Assembly (NCBI GenBank): GCA_002350805.1 | Contig: DEFO01000029.1 | Coordinates: forward strand, 30,502-57,446 | Reading direction: 5' to 3' | Source: Prevotella sp. UBA2850 | GTDB taxonomy: Bacteria > Bacteroidota > Bacteroidia > Bacteroidales > Bacteroidaceae | DNA length: 26,945 nucleotides | Part shown: one piece after another, positions 9,401 through 16,093 of the stretch | Layout of the letters: the number at the start of each line of letters is the position of its first letter | Numbering within the stretch: the stretch's first letter is position 1 | Notes under the pieces: generated by a model | Told to the model about the DNA's origin: nothing | Databases searched by the model: none | The model's input: only the letters and a program-made list of their open reading frames with translations | Position numbers and translations under genes: made by a program

Positions 9401-9875
9401 TGGCATTGATCCTGGTATCGACTACCGTTGGAGCCGCTATCCGCACACACGTACTTTCATGGTTGGTGTGAAGATCAACTTCGGCGGCAGCAAGAAGAAG
9501 GAAACTGCTAAGGCTGCTCCGCAGTATATCGACAGAGAGGTCATCAAGGAAATTCCTGTGGTGAAGGAAGTCGTGAAGGAAGTTCCCGGTAAGGACAATT
9601 TGGTTCAGAACACTTACGTGGTTACCTTCCCTGTGAACTCTTCAGAGATTAAGAACGTGAATGAGCTTGATGGCATCAAGAAGGGTGCCAACGTAGAGGT
9701 TGTGGCTTATGCATCGCCCGAGGGTGACACCGAAGCCAACCTGAAACTCTCTCAGGATCGTGCCGATGCTGTTGTCAAATATCTGAAAGCCCGTGGCGTG
9801 AATGTTACCCGCGTTGAGGCTAAGGGTGCCGACACCAACCATGCTAACCGTATTGCTATCGTGACTGTAAAGTAA
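6492..9875 (+). CDS. SusC-type TonB-dependent transporter with C-terminal OmpA-like domain
   Basis: A 1127-residue outer-membrane transporter. Domains in order: signal peptide (about 1-30, ending LAFAQ); a carboxypeptidase-regulatory-like domain (RVTGVVTDKQGEPLIGVTV, about 32-108); a TonB-box-like NEVVVIGYGT; the plug with ITLRG, FVIDGIP and SIDVLRDATATAIYGSKAANGVIIITTKKG; then the 22-strand barrel. The barrel ends at TFMVGVKINFG near residue 998, where SusC proteins normally stop. Here 129 more residues follow: a charged Lys/Glu/Val linker (IKEIPVVKEVVKEVP) and an OmpA-like domain with VTFPVNSSEI, VVAYASPEGD and NLKLSQDRADAVVKYL. SusC forms a lidded pair with SusD and imports oligosaccharides by TonB energy. 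The extension would place a peptidoglycan-binding-type domain in the periplasm. Confidence 0.95.
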   Translation: MLNVQNLKSGMMKTVLFMFFMLSSTLAFAQNRVTGVVTDKQGEPLIGVTVKEVGTQNAAVTDIDGRYTLNVERGKNLQFSYIGYVAQTLRVAGNQLNVVLNEDNTQLNEVVVIGYGTMRRKDVTSSITTVNAEDLNRGVFTDPGQMLQGKVPGLVVSSTADPNGGPTITLRGASTLRNGAMSPYFVIDGIPGVDPSTVAPDDIESIDVLRDATATAIYGSKAANGVIIITTKKGEEDKTNVTYNGYVAFDKILNTYDMCTADELRQYAKNNGVTLKDGGADVDWQEEVLRTGISHNHNVSISGGNSRTNYMISGNLMKRQGVIKMTGMDRFNLRSLVSTKVLKDHLTLSMGANMMYGKHFGVPTYAKGASVLDAMNYYSPTNAIRNADGTWTTGAGSKNYNPLALMYEDTSETIWKRNQFIAKTALELWKGFFWNVNYSWSNYQSTYSSYDTRLSQIEGYGNLNGLASRNTFFGREQTFETYLNYGFMVGKSKWDLMAGYSWEEKKNNDGFGLNAAGFYNDDLTWYNVSYAQKLDWPNDDKKYPFLDSGNLETIRNISFYGRVNYSFDSRYMLQATIRRDGSSVFGKNNRWGTFPSVSAAWNITEEAFMKNQNLFSNLKLRAGYGVSGNAMGFDVYSSYNTYGASGSFTYDGKIYRTFTATKNANPDLKWETTSMLNIGLDFGFLRNRINGTIEVYHKKTKDLIWGYPVSTTQYPTDWINANVGEMTNKGIELTLNLVPVQTKNFTWNSTINLSHNKNTVDKMQNEVFHTKNLQQGDPDVSGVSGGGYTQSIIEGEAIGTFYTYQYAGTVNGRSEYYVLDENGNRTGQTTNNPGDKDRSITGCAQPKLNAGWNNTLTYKNWNLNAFITGVFGNDVYNSPRAHYTSAQLFSDGKNVLKEFLSNPAGDASGSLPSDRYIEKGTYIRLQSLSLSYTFRNCFNDWIQDLTIYGTANNLLTISNYKGLDPEVNLGGIDPGIDYRWSRYPHTRTFMVGVKINFGGSKKKETAKAAPQYIDREVIKEIPVVKEVVKEVPGKDNLVQNTYVVTFPVNSSEIKNVNELDGIKKGANVEVVAYASPEGDTEANLKLSQDRADAVVKYLKARGVNVTRVEAKGADTNHANRIAIVTVK
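9486..9875 (+). other. OmpA-like C-terminal extension of the SusC protein
   Basis: Residues 999-1127. The linker (about 1000-1040) is charged and rich in valine, like linkers before OmpA domains in Bacteroidota porins. The domain has the family N-x-x-L-S-x-x-R-A pattern (Asn1083, Ser near 1087, Arg1090), Arg being a peptidoglycan ligand in OmpA. The Asp of the usual GHTD/GYAD is Ser1075 in YASPEG, so binding of diaminopimelate may be weakened or altered. Confidence 0.8.
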
Positions 9876-9900
9876 AATCATTTAATCAGATTTTGAGAAT

Positions 9901-11520
9901 ATGAAATTAAATAAAATCATTCTTGCAGCTGGCTTGTTTGCCGTAGCGCTCACTAGCTGCACCGATTTGGATGTCAGTCCAAAATCTCAATATACAGAAG
10001 ACCCAAGTCAGAATTCTGGTATTGACCCGATGCTTCTTGTAGAAGCAAAAATGGCTGATGTCTATAACCATTTGGCAGGTATTTTGGGCCGCCGTTATAT
10101 GGAGGCACAGTGTCTTGCTTCTGATGAATTCACTGCTCTTGCTTTCGACGGTGGTTACTATGATAGTGGTACGTATGCGCATCAGGCTCTCCATTGCAGC
10201 AATCCAACCGATGCTTCTCTCGACTGGTTTTCTGAGGTAACAGCCGGTATCACAAAGGCAAATACCATACTTGAGGAATTTGCCAGCGGTTCTGCCCAAA
10301 TGAAAGCTCCTGCCCGTGCCATACGTGCTTATTACACATGGATTCTCATGGACAGTTTCGGAGATGCACCTATACTTGAGTCGATTCCTGCTGAGGGTGA
10401 GGTTGTTCCTCGTTCTCCCCGTAAGGAAGTGGCTGAGTGGATTGAGAAAGAGCTCACAGAGATTATTCCCTACCTCACAGAGGATGTGACGGAGAATACT
10501 TATGGCAAACCGACCCGTTGGATGGCTCAGGCTCTTCTGGCCAAGCTCTACATCAACTGGCCTGTTTACACAACCGTTGGCGTTGAGAACTACGACGCTG
10601 CCACCGCAGCCAATCCGAAACTCGATGCTTGTATTGCCGCTTGTGATGATGTGATTAACAGTGGCAAATTCAATCTGGGTTCTGTGGACTATCTGCATAA
10701 GTTCTCTTACGACAACAGCTGGAAGGTGGAAGACTTTATCTATGCTATGCCTTACGATGCATCCCTCCTTACTGGTTTTCAGTATGCCCGTCCTCGCTCG
10801 TTCAAACAGTTGAAGGGTCTTATGCCGAACGTTTATGGCTCAAGCGAAAGTTTCACACAGTCGTTTGGTGGCAACATGGTTGTAACACCTGAGTTTGCCA
10901 AACTGTTCAGCCTGGAGGGCGATATTCGTAACCTCTGCATTCTGCGTGGTGACATCTACAATCGTGATCCCAAGACTTTGCGCCCAACTAGCGAGCCATT
11001 TATGTATAAAGGCAAGCAAGTACACTTCACTGAGAATATCACGCTTAAGAAGCAGGATAACACCATCGATGTGGGTAATGACGACAATGCCATTCAGCAA
11101 GGCTGCCACTCTATCAAGTGGTTCATCGTTCCTAACGACTATAACAAAGGCCGTAACCAGTCGAACGACCTGCCTCTCTTCCGCTATGCCGACATCCTGC
11201 TGATGAAGGCTGAGGCTCTTGTACGTCTCGGACAGAGTGGTGCCAAGGATCTCTTCAACCAGATTCGCACGTATGCCGGTGCGCCGACAATCAGCAGCGA
11301 GCCTTCACTCGAGGATATCTATCAGGAGCGTGGCCGTGAGTTCTTCGATGAGAACTGGCGTCGCAACGATATGATTCGCTTTGGTCACTTCGAGGATGAG
11401 TTCTTCCCCCACTACAAGAACTTCCCCGATGCTAACTTCGACAAGCGTCATCGTATCTTCCCCGTGGAGCAGGAGATGCTCGACCTGAACCCCGGCTGGG
11501 AACAGAACCCCGGTTACTAA
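9901..11520 (+). CDS. SusD/RagB-family nutrient-binding outer-membrane lipoprotein
   Basis: A 539-residue SusD homologue that caps the SusC barrel on the cell surface and binds glycan. The signal peptide ends in a clear lipobox, ALTSC, with the lipidated Cys at residue 20 followed by TDLDVSPKS. The SusD N-terminal helical region includes ITKANTILEE and IRAYYTWILMDSFGDAPI. The C-terminal part has the family hallmarks LFRYADILLMKAEALVRLG, LFNQIRTYAGA, and DIYQERGREFFDENWRRNDMIRFG, ending FPVEQEMLDLNPGWEQNPGY. It starts 25 bp after susC and is followed directly by a strong terminator, so it closes the locus. No sensor/regulator or further carbohydrate enzyme follows. Partner and substrate are inferred from the GH28 neighbour. 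Confidence 0.95.
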   Translation: MKLNKIILAAGLFAVALTSCTDLDVSPKSQYTEDPSQNSGIDPMLLVEAKMADVYNHLAGILGRRYMEAQCLASDEFTALAFDGGYYDSGTYAHQALHCSNPTDASLDWFSEVTAGITKANTILEEFASGSAQMKAPARAIRAYYTWILMDSFGDAPILESIPAEGEVVPRSPRKEVAEWIEKELTEIIPYLTEDVTENTYGKPTRWMAQALLAKLYINWPVYTTVGVENYDAATAANPKLDACIAACDDVINSGKFNLGSVDYLHKFSYDNSWKVEDFIYAMPYDASLLTGFQYARPRSFKQLKGLMPNVYGSSESFTQSFGGNMVVTPEFAKLFSLEGDIRNLCILRGDIYNRDPKTLRPTSEPFMYKGKQVHFTENITLKKQDNTIDVGNDDNAIQQGCHSIKWFIVPNDYNKGRNQSNDLPLFRYADILLMKAEALVRLGQSGAKDLFNQIRTYAGAPTISSEPSLEDIYQERGREFFDENWRRNDMIRFGHFEDEFFPHYKNFPDANFDKRHRIFPVEQEMLDLNPGWEQNPGY

Positions 11521-11526
11521 TCATAC

Positions 11527-11563
11527 AAAAAATTGCCTGCAGAAACCTGCAGGCAATTTTTTT
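11527..11563 (+). terminator. Intrinsic terminator after susD
   Basis: AATTGCCTGCAG (11531-11542) and CTGCAGGCAATT (11547-11558) form a perfect stem around AAAC, flanked by A and T runs (T through 11564). It starts 7 bp after the susD stop. The A run also makes it plausible in the reverse direction. Confidence 0.9.
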
Positions 11564-11602
11564 TCTATCCTTCTGCACCACCCACCAATCTTCTGTATTT
11601 CC

Positions 11603-11730
11603 AATTAGGCATTAAATAGACTCTAATTAGGCATTAATTAGGTTGCAATTAGGCATTAATTACAGGGTAATTAGGCATTAATTAGACCTTAATTAGTCGA
11701 CTAATTGCAACCCAATCAGGCATCAATTGG
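11603..11730. repeat. Array with 22-bp period (AATTAGGCATTAATTA units)
   Basis: Six units start at 11603, 11625, 11647, 11669, 11691 and 11714, so the period is exactly 22 bp four times and 23 once. Units 2-4 share the identical 16-mer AATTAGGCATTAATTA; unit 1 ends AAATA; unit 5 is converted to the palindrome AATTAGTCGACTAATT (11691-11706); unit 6 is AATCAGGCATCAATTGG. The 6-base spacers differ (GACTCT, GGTTGC, CAGGGT, GACCTT). A 12-bp inverted pair, GGTTGCAATTAG (11641-11652) and CTAATTGCAACC (11701-11712), spans units 3-5. Confidence 0.9.
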
Positions 11731-11989
11731 AAATGAGTACGTTTGGAGGCATATTTTTGACCGAAATAAATGGTCGTCAGACCGTTGAAAGTTGTTCTTG
11801 TCGTTTGAGTTGTTTATTATCACACTACCCGTGTCGTTTAACGACAGCATCAACAACCCAAGCAACAATTCCGGTCGACACCGATTTCCTCTATAAATAG
11901 GAGGATTTTTCTTCTTTCGCTGGTAAAAAAACGGTGGTTACAGATTTTTTTTGTAATTTTGCACCCAAATGTACCATCACGAAACCAAC
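11731..11989. other. Intergenic region before metF
   Basis: No gene is supported here. It contains a small palindrome, GTCGTT-T-AACGAC (11833-11845), and the putative metF -7 box. I see no SAM, cobalamin or folate riboswitch pattern. Together with the array and terminator it makes a 469-bp gene-free stretch between susD and metF. Confidence 0.6.
11954..11961 (+). promoter_or_regulatory. Putative -7 element of the metF operon
   Basis: TAATTTTG followed by CACCC matches TAnnTTTG. No TTTG lies 19-21 bp upstream. Transcription from here would start near 11967, giving the ATG at 11990 a leader of about 23 bases and leaving the ATG at 11969 practically leaderless. Confidence 0.5.
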
Positions 11990-12943
11990 ATGAACGTAGC
12001 AGAGATACTAAACGGGAATAACGACGAGAAGAGTCTCTCGTTCGAAGTGCTGCCCCCGCTGAAGGGCATGGGCACAAAGAAACTCTTCGACACGATAGAC
12101 AAGCTGAAGGAGTTCTGTCCGAAGTACATCAATATCACGACCCACCATTCGGAATATGTGTATAAGGAACTGGAGAACGGTCTGCTGGAGCGTCAGCGTG
12201 TGCGCCGCCGCCCAGGTACCATCGCTATTGCAGCTGCCATTCAGCAGAAATATCATCTTCCTGTCATTCCGCATATCATCTGCAGTGGTGCCACGAAGGA
12301 GAGTATCGAGTACGAGTTGCTCGACCTGCAGTTCCTGGGTATCAGTAATGTACTGTTGCTGCGCGGCGATAAGGCCAAGGACGACAAGGTGTTCACACCC
12401 ACCAAGGGCGGGCATCGCCATACGACAGGCCTGATTAAGCAGGTGGTGCAGTTTAACAACGGGTTCTTCGCCGATGGAACGCCCATCCAGCATCCCGGTG
12501 AGCCATTCTCGTTTGGGGTAGCCTGCTATCCCGAGAAGCATGAGGAGGCTCCGAATTTGGAACAGGACATGAAGCACCTGAAGGAAAAGCAAGACCTGGG
12601 TGCCGAATATGCTGTGACACAGTTGTTCTTCGACAATGAGAAGTATTATCGGTTTGTGGAGAAGGCCCGACAGATGGGCATCACCATACCGATTATTCCC
12701 GGGTTGAAACCTTTTGCTAAGCTCAGTCAGTTGACCGTGGTGCCGAAGACTTTCCACTGCGATATACCCGAACCGTTGGCGCAAGAGGTGCTGAAATGCA
12801 AGACCGACGAGGATGCCCGTCAGCTGGGTGTGGAGTGGGCCACACAGCAATGCAAGGATCTGTATGCCCACGGTGTGAACAACATCCATTTCTATACGGT
12901 GTCGGCCGTCGACAGTGTGGCTGAGGTGGCACGCAGACTGTGA
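11990..12943 (+). CDS. metF: Methylenetetrahydrofolate reductase
   Basis: A 317-residue FAD-dependent TIM-barrel enzyme that reduces 5,10-methylene-THF to 5-methyl-THF for methionine synthesis. Family signatures: SFEVLPPLKG with Glu19 in the place of the catalytic Glu of E. coli MetF, FCPKYINITTHHSEY, HIICSGATKESIEYELLDLQFLGISNVLLLRGD, FSFGVACYPEKHEEAPN, LGAEYAVTQLFFDNEKYYRF and IPIIPGLKP. The start at 11990 (MNVAEIL) is preferred; an in-frame ATG at 11969 would add 7 residues. It is the first gene of a probable metF-holB-ricT-gldH operon, with only 38 bp before holB. Confidence 0.95.
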   Translation: MNVAEILNGNNDEKSLSFEVLPPLKGMGTKKLFDTIDKLKEFCPKYINITTHHSEYVYKELENGLLERQRVRRRPGTIAIAAAIQQKYHLPVIPHIICSGATKESIEYELLDLQFLGISNVLLLRGDKAKDDKVFTPTKGGHRHTTGLIKQVVQFNNGFFADGTPIQHPGEPFSFGVACYPEKHEEAPNLEQDMKHLKEKQDLGAEYAVTQLFFDNEKYYRFVEKARQMGITIPIIPGLKPFAKLSQLTVVPKTFHCDIPEPLAQEVLKCKTDEDARQLGVEWATQQCKDLYAHGVNNIHFYTVSAVDSVAEVARRL

Positions 12944-12981
12944 TGGGGCGGTGCGAACAGTGAATAAGTAAAAAGACAGAT

Positions 12982-14118
12982 ATGACATTCGATGATGTGA
13001 TAGGACAGAAGGAGGCGAAGGAGCGGCTGTTGCAGATGGAGCGCGAACAGCGGCTGCCTCATGCCATGATGCTCTGCGGCCCTGCGGGTTGCGGCAAGAT
13101 GGCTCTGGCGTTGGCCTTTGCCTCGCATCTGCTCAGGGACGGCCATCCACAACCCACTGAGTTGCAGCGCCGTACGGCTGATGCCATGCTGAGCAAATGG
13201 GAACATCCTGACCTTCACTTCACTTATCCTGTGATACGTCCGGCCGGCACATCTGCCGAGCACAAGATGACGAGCGATGACTTTGGGCGTGAGTGGCACG
13301 AAATGCTTAGAAAAGGCCCGTATTTTACCATCGACCAATGGCTGTCGCAAATGGATGCCGCCAACCAGCAGGCCGTTATCGGAGTAGGGCAGAGCGACGA
13401 ACTGCTGCGCAAACTGAGCCTGAAGTCCAGTCAGGGTGGTTATAAGGTAAGCATTGTTTGGCTGCCGGAGCGCATGAACCTGGAATGTGCCAACAAACTA
13501 CTGAAACTATTGGAGGAGCCGCCCACACAGACGGTGTTCATCATGGTGTGTGAAGAGCCCGAACAGTTGTTGGAAACCATTCGCAGCCGTGTGCAGCGTA
13601 TCGACATCAAGCGGATAGACACCGAGGACATCCGTCAGGCACTGACAGAACAACGGGGCATCGACGACAGTGCAGCCATCCGCATAGCCCGTCTGGCCAA
13701 TGGCAGTTGGACACAAGCACTAACCGAGCTTGATGCCAGCAACGAGAACCATTTGTTCTTCGATATGTTCGTGATGCTGATGCGTTTGGCCTACATGCGC
13801 AATATTCACGACCTGAAGAAATGGAGCGACAACGTGGCGGGCTACGGACGTGAGAAACAGAAACGCATGCTGACCTACTTCCTGAGGCTGGTGCGCGAGA
13901 ATTTCGTATACAACTTCAAGAAACCCGAGTTGGTGTATATGACACAAGAGGAAGAGGATTTTGCCCGAAACTTTGCCCGTTTCGTCAACGAGGCCAATGT
14001 GATGGAAATCAGCGAACTGTTGCAGCGATGTATTCGCGACATCTCGCAGAATGCCAATGGTAAAATCGTGTTCTTCGACCTCTGTTTGAAAATGATAGTA
14101 CTCTTAATACAGAAATAA
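12982..14118 (+). CDS. holB: DNA polymerase III delta' subunit
   Basis: A 378-residue AAA+ clamp-loader subunit that helps load the sliding clamp at replication forks. It opens MTFDDVIGQKEAKERLLQMEREQRLPHAMMLCGPAGCGKMALALAFA. The P-loop GPAGCGKM (33-40) has Met where an ATP-binding loader has Ser/Thr, consistent with a delta' that does not hydrolyse ATP. Bacteroidota features retained are HPDLHFTYPVI, and MNLECANKLLKLLEEPPTQTVFIMVCEEPEQLLETIRSRVQ covers the sensor 1/SRC-like region. The four cysteines of the usual clamp-loader zinc module are absent: there is no Cys between residue 37 and the one in LECAN. It sits between metF and the RicT-like gene, with a 7-bp gap to the latter. Confidence 0.85.
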   Translation: MTFDDVIGQKEAKERLLQMEREQRLPHAMMLCGPAGCGKMALALAFASHLLRDGHPQPTELQRRTADAMLSKWEHPDLHFTYPVIRPAGTSAEHKMTSDDFGREWHEMLRKGPYFTIDQWLSQMDAANQQAVIGVGQSDELLRKLSLKSSQGGYKVSIVWLPERMNLECANKLLKLLEEPPTQTVFIMVCEEPEQLLETIRSRVQRIDIKRIDTEDIRQALTEQRGIDDSAAIRIARLANGSWTQALTELDASNENHLFFDMFVMLMRLAYMRNIHDLKKWSDNVAGYGREKQKRMLTYFLRLVRENFVYNFKKPELVYMTQEEEDFARNFARFVNEANVMEISELLQRCIRDISQNANGKIVFFDLCLKMIVLLIQK

Positions 14119-14125
14119 CGACAAT

Positions 14126-15466
14126 ATGGACTACAAAAATATGAAACTGAAAATCATGACAGGCTGCGACCGTGGCCTGTGCAGACGTGCTTGTGGCAGG
14201 CAGGATCACCAGCTGAACACCTACGACTGGTTGGCCGATGTGCCTGGCAATACCGAGAGCACCGACTTGGTGGAGGTTCAGTTTAAGAATACCCGCAAGG
14301 GTTACTACCACAATGTGAACAACCTGGACTTGAAGAAAGGCGACATTGTGGCTGTTGAGGCCAATCCCGGTCACGATATCGGCGTGGTGACGCTGACCGG
14401 CCGTCTGGTGAGCCTGCAAGTGAAAAAGGCCAACCTGAAATCGGCTGATGACATTAAGCGCATCTACCGTATTGCCAAACCCGTTGACATGGATAAATAC
14501 TACGAGGCCAAGGCTCGTGAGCACAGCACCATGATTCAGAGCCGTAAGATAGCAAAGGACCTGGGGCTGGACATGAAAATCGGTGATGTGGAGTATCAGG
14601 GCGACGGCAACAAAGCCATCTTCTATTATATTGCTGACGAGCGTGTGGATTTCCGCCAGCTGATCAAAGACCTGGCTGCCACCTTCCATGTGCGCATCGA
14701 GATGAAGCAGATTGGTGCCCGTCAGGAAGCCGGTCGCATTGGTGGAACAGGTCCTTGTGGACGTGAGTTGTGCTGTGCCACATGGATGAAGAACTTTGTC
14801 AGCGTGAGCACCAATGCTGCCCGTTTCCAGGATATTTCGCTCAATCCACAGAAACTAGCAGGTATGTGTGCCAAACTGAAGTGCTGCCTGAACTACGAGG
14901 TGGACGATTATATCGAGGCCGGCAAGAATATTCCCAGTAAGGAAGTTGTACTACAGACAAAAGACAACGACTACTATCTGTTCAAGACCGATATCCTGGC
15001 CGGACTGGTGAGCTATTCAACGGCGAAGGGTGTGGCTGCCAATTTGGAAACCATCACTGCCGAGCGTGCCCGCGAGATTATAGAGATGAATAAGCGCGGC
15101 GAGAAGCCCCTCTCCCTGCAAGAAGGTAATGACGGCACTCAGAATGAGCACCATGTAGACTTGCTGGCTGGTGAGAGCATTACCCGTTTCGACAAGAGTA
15201 AGAGCAAAAATAAGAAGCGCAACAACAAACGAGGCGGCAACGGCCAGGCCCGTAACGACCAGAATCGTCAGGGCAATGAGACACCTGTCAAGGGTAGCAA
15301 CAAAGGGCAGGGAGGCAATGAGGCACCTGTTAAGGGTAGCAACAAAGGACAAGGCGGTAATGAGGCCGGCAAGGGTGGAAATAAAGGCCAAGGCGGTAAC
15401 AGAAATCGGGGCGGCAAGTCGCAAGAGCGTCAAAACAACAATCATTCAGCCCCCAAGCAAGGTTAA
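14126..15466 (+). CDS. RicT/PSP1-domain protein with Gly/Asn-rich tail
   Basis: A 446-residue protein with the PSP1 domain of the RicT/YaaT family, which in Bacillus works with RicA and RicF in RNA processing and carries Fe-S ligands. The core runs from VEVQFKNTRKGYYHNV to KQIGARQEAGRIGGTGPCGRELCCATWMKNF and MCAKLKCCLNYEVDDY. The cysteines C211, C216, C217, C248, C253 and C254 are the likely metal ligands. Three more cysteines lie at the very N-terminus (C14, C19, C23). The last 80 or so residues are low-complexity and basic, with near-identical 14-residue repeats (N-E-T/A-P-V-K-G-S-N-K-G-Q-G-G), suggesting a disordered RNA-binding tail. The role in this organism is not established. It overlaps neither neighbour. 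Confidence 0.85.
   Translation: MDYKNMKLKIMTGCDRGLCRRACGRQDHQLNTYDWLADVPGNTESTDLVEVQFKNTRKGYYHNVNNLDLKKGDIVAVEANPGHDIGVVTLTGRLVSLQVKKANLKSADDIKRIYRIAKPVDMDKYYEAKAREHSTMIQSRKIAKDLGLDMKIGDVEYQGDGNKAIFYYIADERVDFRQLIKDLAATFHVRIEMKQIGARQEAGRIGGTGPCGRELCCATWMKNFVSVSTNAARFQDISLNPQKLAGMCAKLKCCLNYEVDDYIEAGKNIPSKEVVLQTKDNDYYLFKTDILAGLVSYSTAKGVAANLETITAERAREIIEMNKRGEKPLSLQEGNDGTQNEHHVDLLAGESITRFDKSKSKNKKRNNKRGGNGQARNDQNRQGNETPVKGSNKGQGGNEAPVKGSNKGQGGNEAGKGGNKGQGGNRNRGGKSQERQNNNHSAPKQG
15275..15397 (+). repeat. Coding 42-bp tandem repeats in the RicT-like gene
   Basis: Units start at 15275, 15317 and 15359; the first two are 42 bp and the third 39 bp. They encode NETPVKGSNKGQGG, NEAPVKGSNKGQGG and NEAGKGGNKGQGG. 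The reading frame is kept, so copy number could vary without frameshift. Confidence 0.85.
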
Positions 15467-15487
15467 TATCACTCAGGAATACGACGC

Positions 15488-15952
15488 ATGAGAAAGGGTG
15501 GCTTTATCGTGGCTCTGTTTCTGGCCGTATGTGGCATGACCGCATGCGACAGTCATGTGGTGTTCGACAAGTACGAGCACACACCCATCGTGGGATGGGA
15601 GAAAAACGACACTTTGTTTTTCGATGTTTCTCCTGTTGCCATTGAAGGGAATTACCGTCAGGAACTAGGCTTGCGCATTACGAGCACCTATCCCTTTATG
15701 AGTCTGCGGCTGGTAGTGGAGCAAGTGATTATACCTGCACACCGTTTAGTGCGTGATACGATTGACTGTCATCTCATTGATCGTAACGGGAAACCGAAAG
15801 GACAGGGAATGAGTTATTACCAGTATCAGGTGCCAGTAAACGACATTACGTTGCAACAGGGCGACTCGCTGCATATTTGTGTACGCCATGATATGAAACG
15901 CGAGATTCTGCCCGGCATCTCTGACGTGGGAATTAAGATGACGAGGCATTGA
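15488..15952 (+). CDS. gldH: GldH-family lipoprotein
   Basis: A 154-residue lipoprotein. The signal sequence ends in GMTAC with the lipidated Cys at residue 20. The mature start CDSHVVFDKYEHTPIVGWEKNDTLFFDV, plus the later YYQYQVPVNDITLQQGDSLHICVRHDMKREILPGISDVGIKM, fit the GldH family. GldH is required for gliding in Flavobacterium, but homologues are common in non-gliding Bacteroidales, often next to a PSP1 gene, so an envelope role other than motility is likely here. No other gld genes are in the window. It begins 21 bp after the RicT-like gene and ends the operon. Confidence 0.85.
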   Translation: MRKGGFIVALFLAVCGMTACDSHVVFDKYEHTPIVGWEKNDTLFFDVSPVAIEGNYRQELGLRITSTYPFMSLRLVVEQVIIPAHRLVRDTIDCHLIDRNGKPKGQGMSYYQYQVPVNDITLQQGDSLHICVRHDMKREILPGISDVGIKMTRH

Positions 15953-16010
15953 AGATTGAAGATTGAGGATTGAAGATTGAGGATTGGGAATTGAGGATTG
16001 AAGATTATGG
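15953..16010. repeat. 7-bp tandem repeat (GAAGATT/GAGGATT)
   Basis: Between the gldH stop and 16006, about seven heptads of the form GAAGATT or GAGGATT follow each other, with one degenerate copy (GGGAATT). It lies in the convergent gap between gldH and rodA and contains no gene. Confidence 0.8.
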
Positions 16011-16027
16011 CATCCTTTTGCTGTTGT

Positions 16028-16059
16028 CTACACTCCTACACTCCTGCACTCCTACACTC
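16028..16059. repeat. 8-bp tandem repeat CTACACTC x4
   Basis: Four copies at 16028, 16036, 16044 and 16052; the third is CTGCACTC. It lies 22 bp from the heptad tract in the same convergent gap. Confidence 0.85.
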
Positions 16060-16093
16060 CTAAAAACTTGTCGCTTATCACTTAGAATCTGAA

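Noticed and set aside
11603..11730. CRISPR array
   Set aside because: Cores are 16 bp with only 6-base spacers, no cas genes are present, and one unit is palindromic; the geometry does not fit any CRISPR type.
11731..11989. SAM or other methionine-related riboswitch before metF
   Set aside because: I could not find the conserved cores or a paired architecture; only a small 13-base palindrome is present, and the predicted leader of metF is about 23 bases, too short for one.
12008..12988. A 326-residue open frame on the minus strand opposite metF
   Set aside because: Antisense to metF throughout; no recognisable domain, no promoter of the usual type, low-complexity His/Leu-rich translation typical of a shadow frame.
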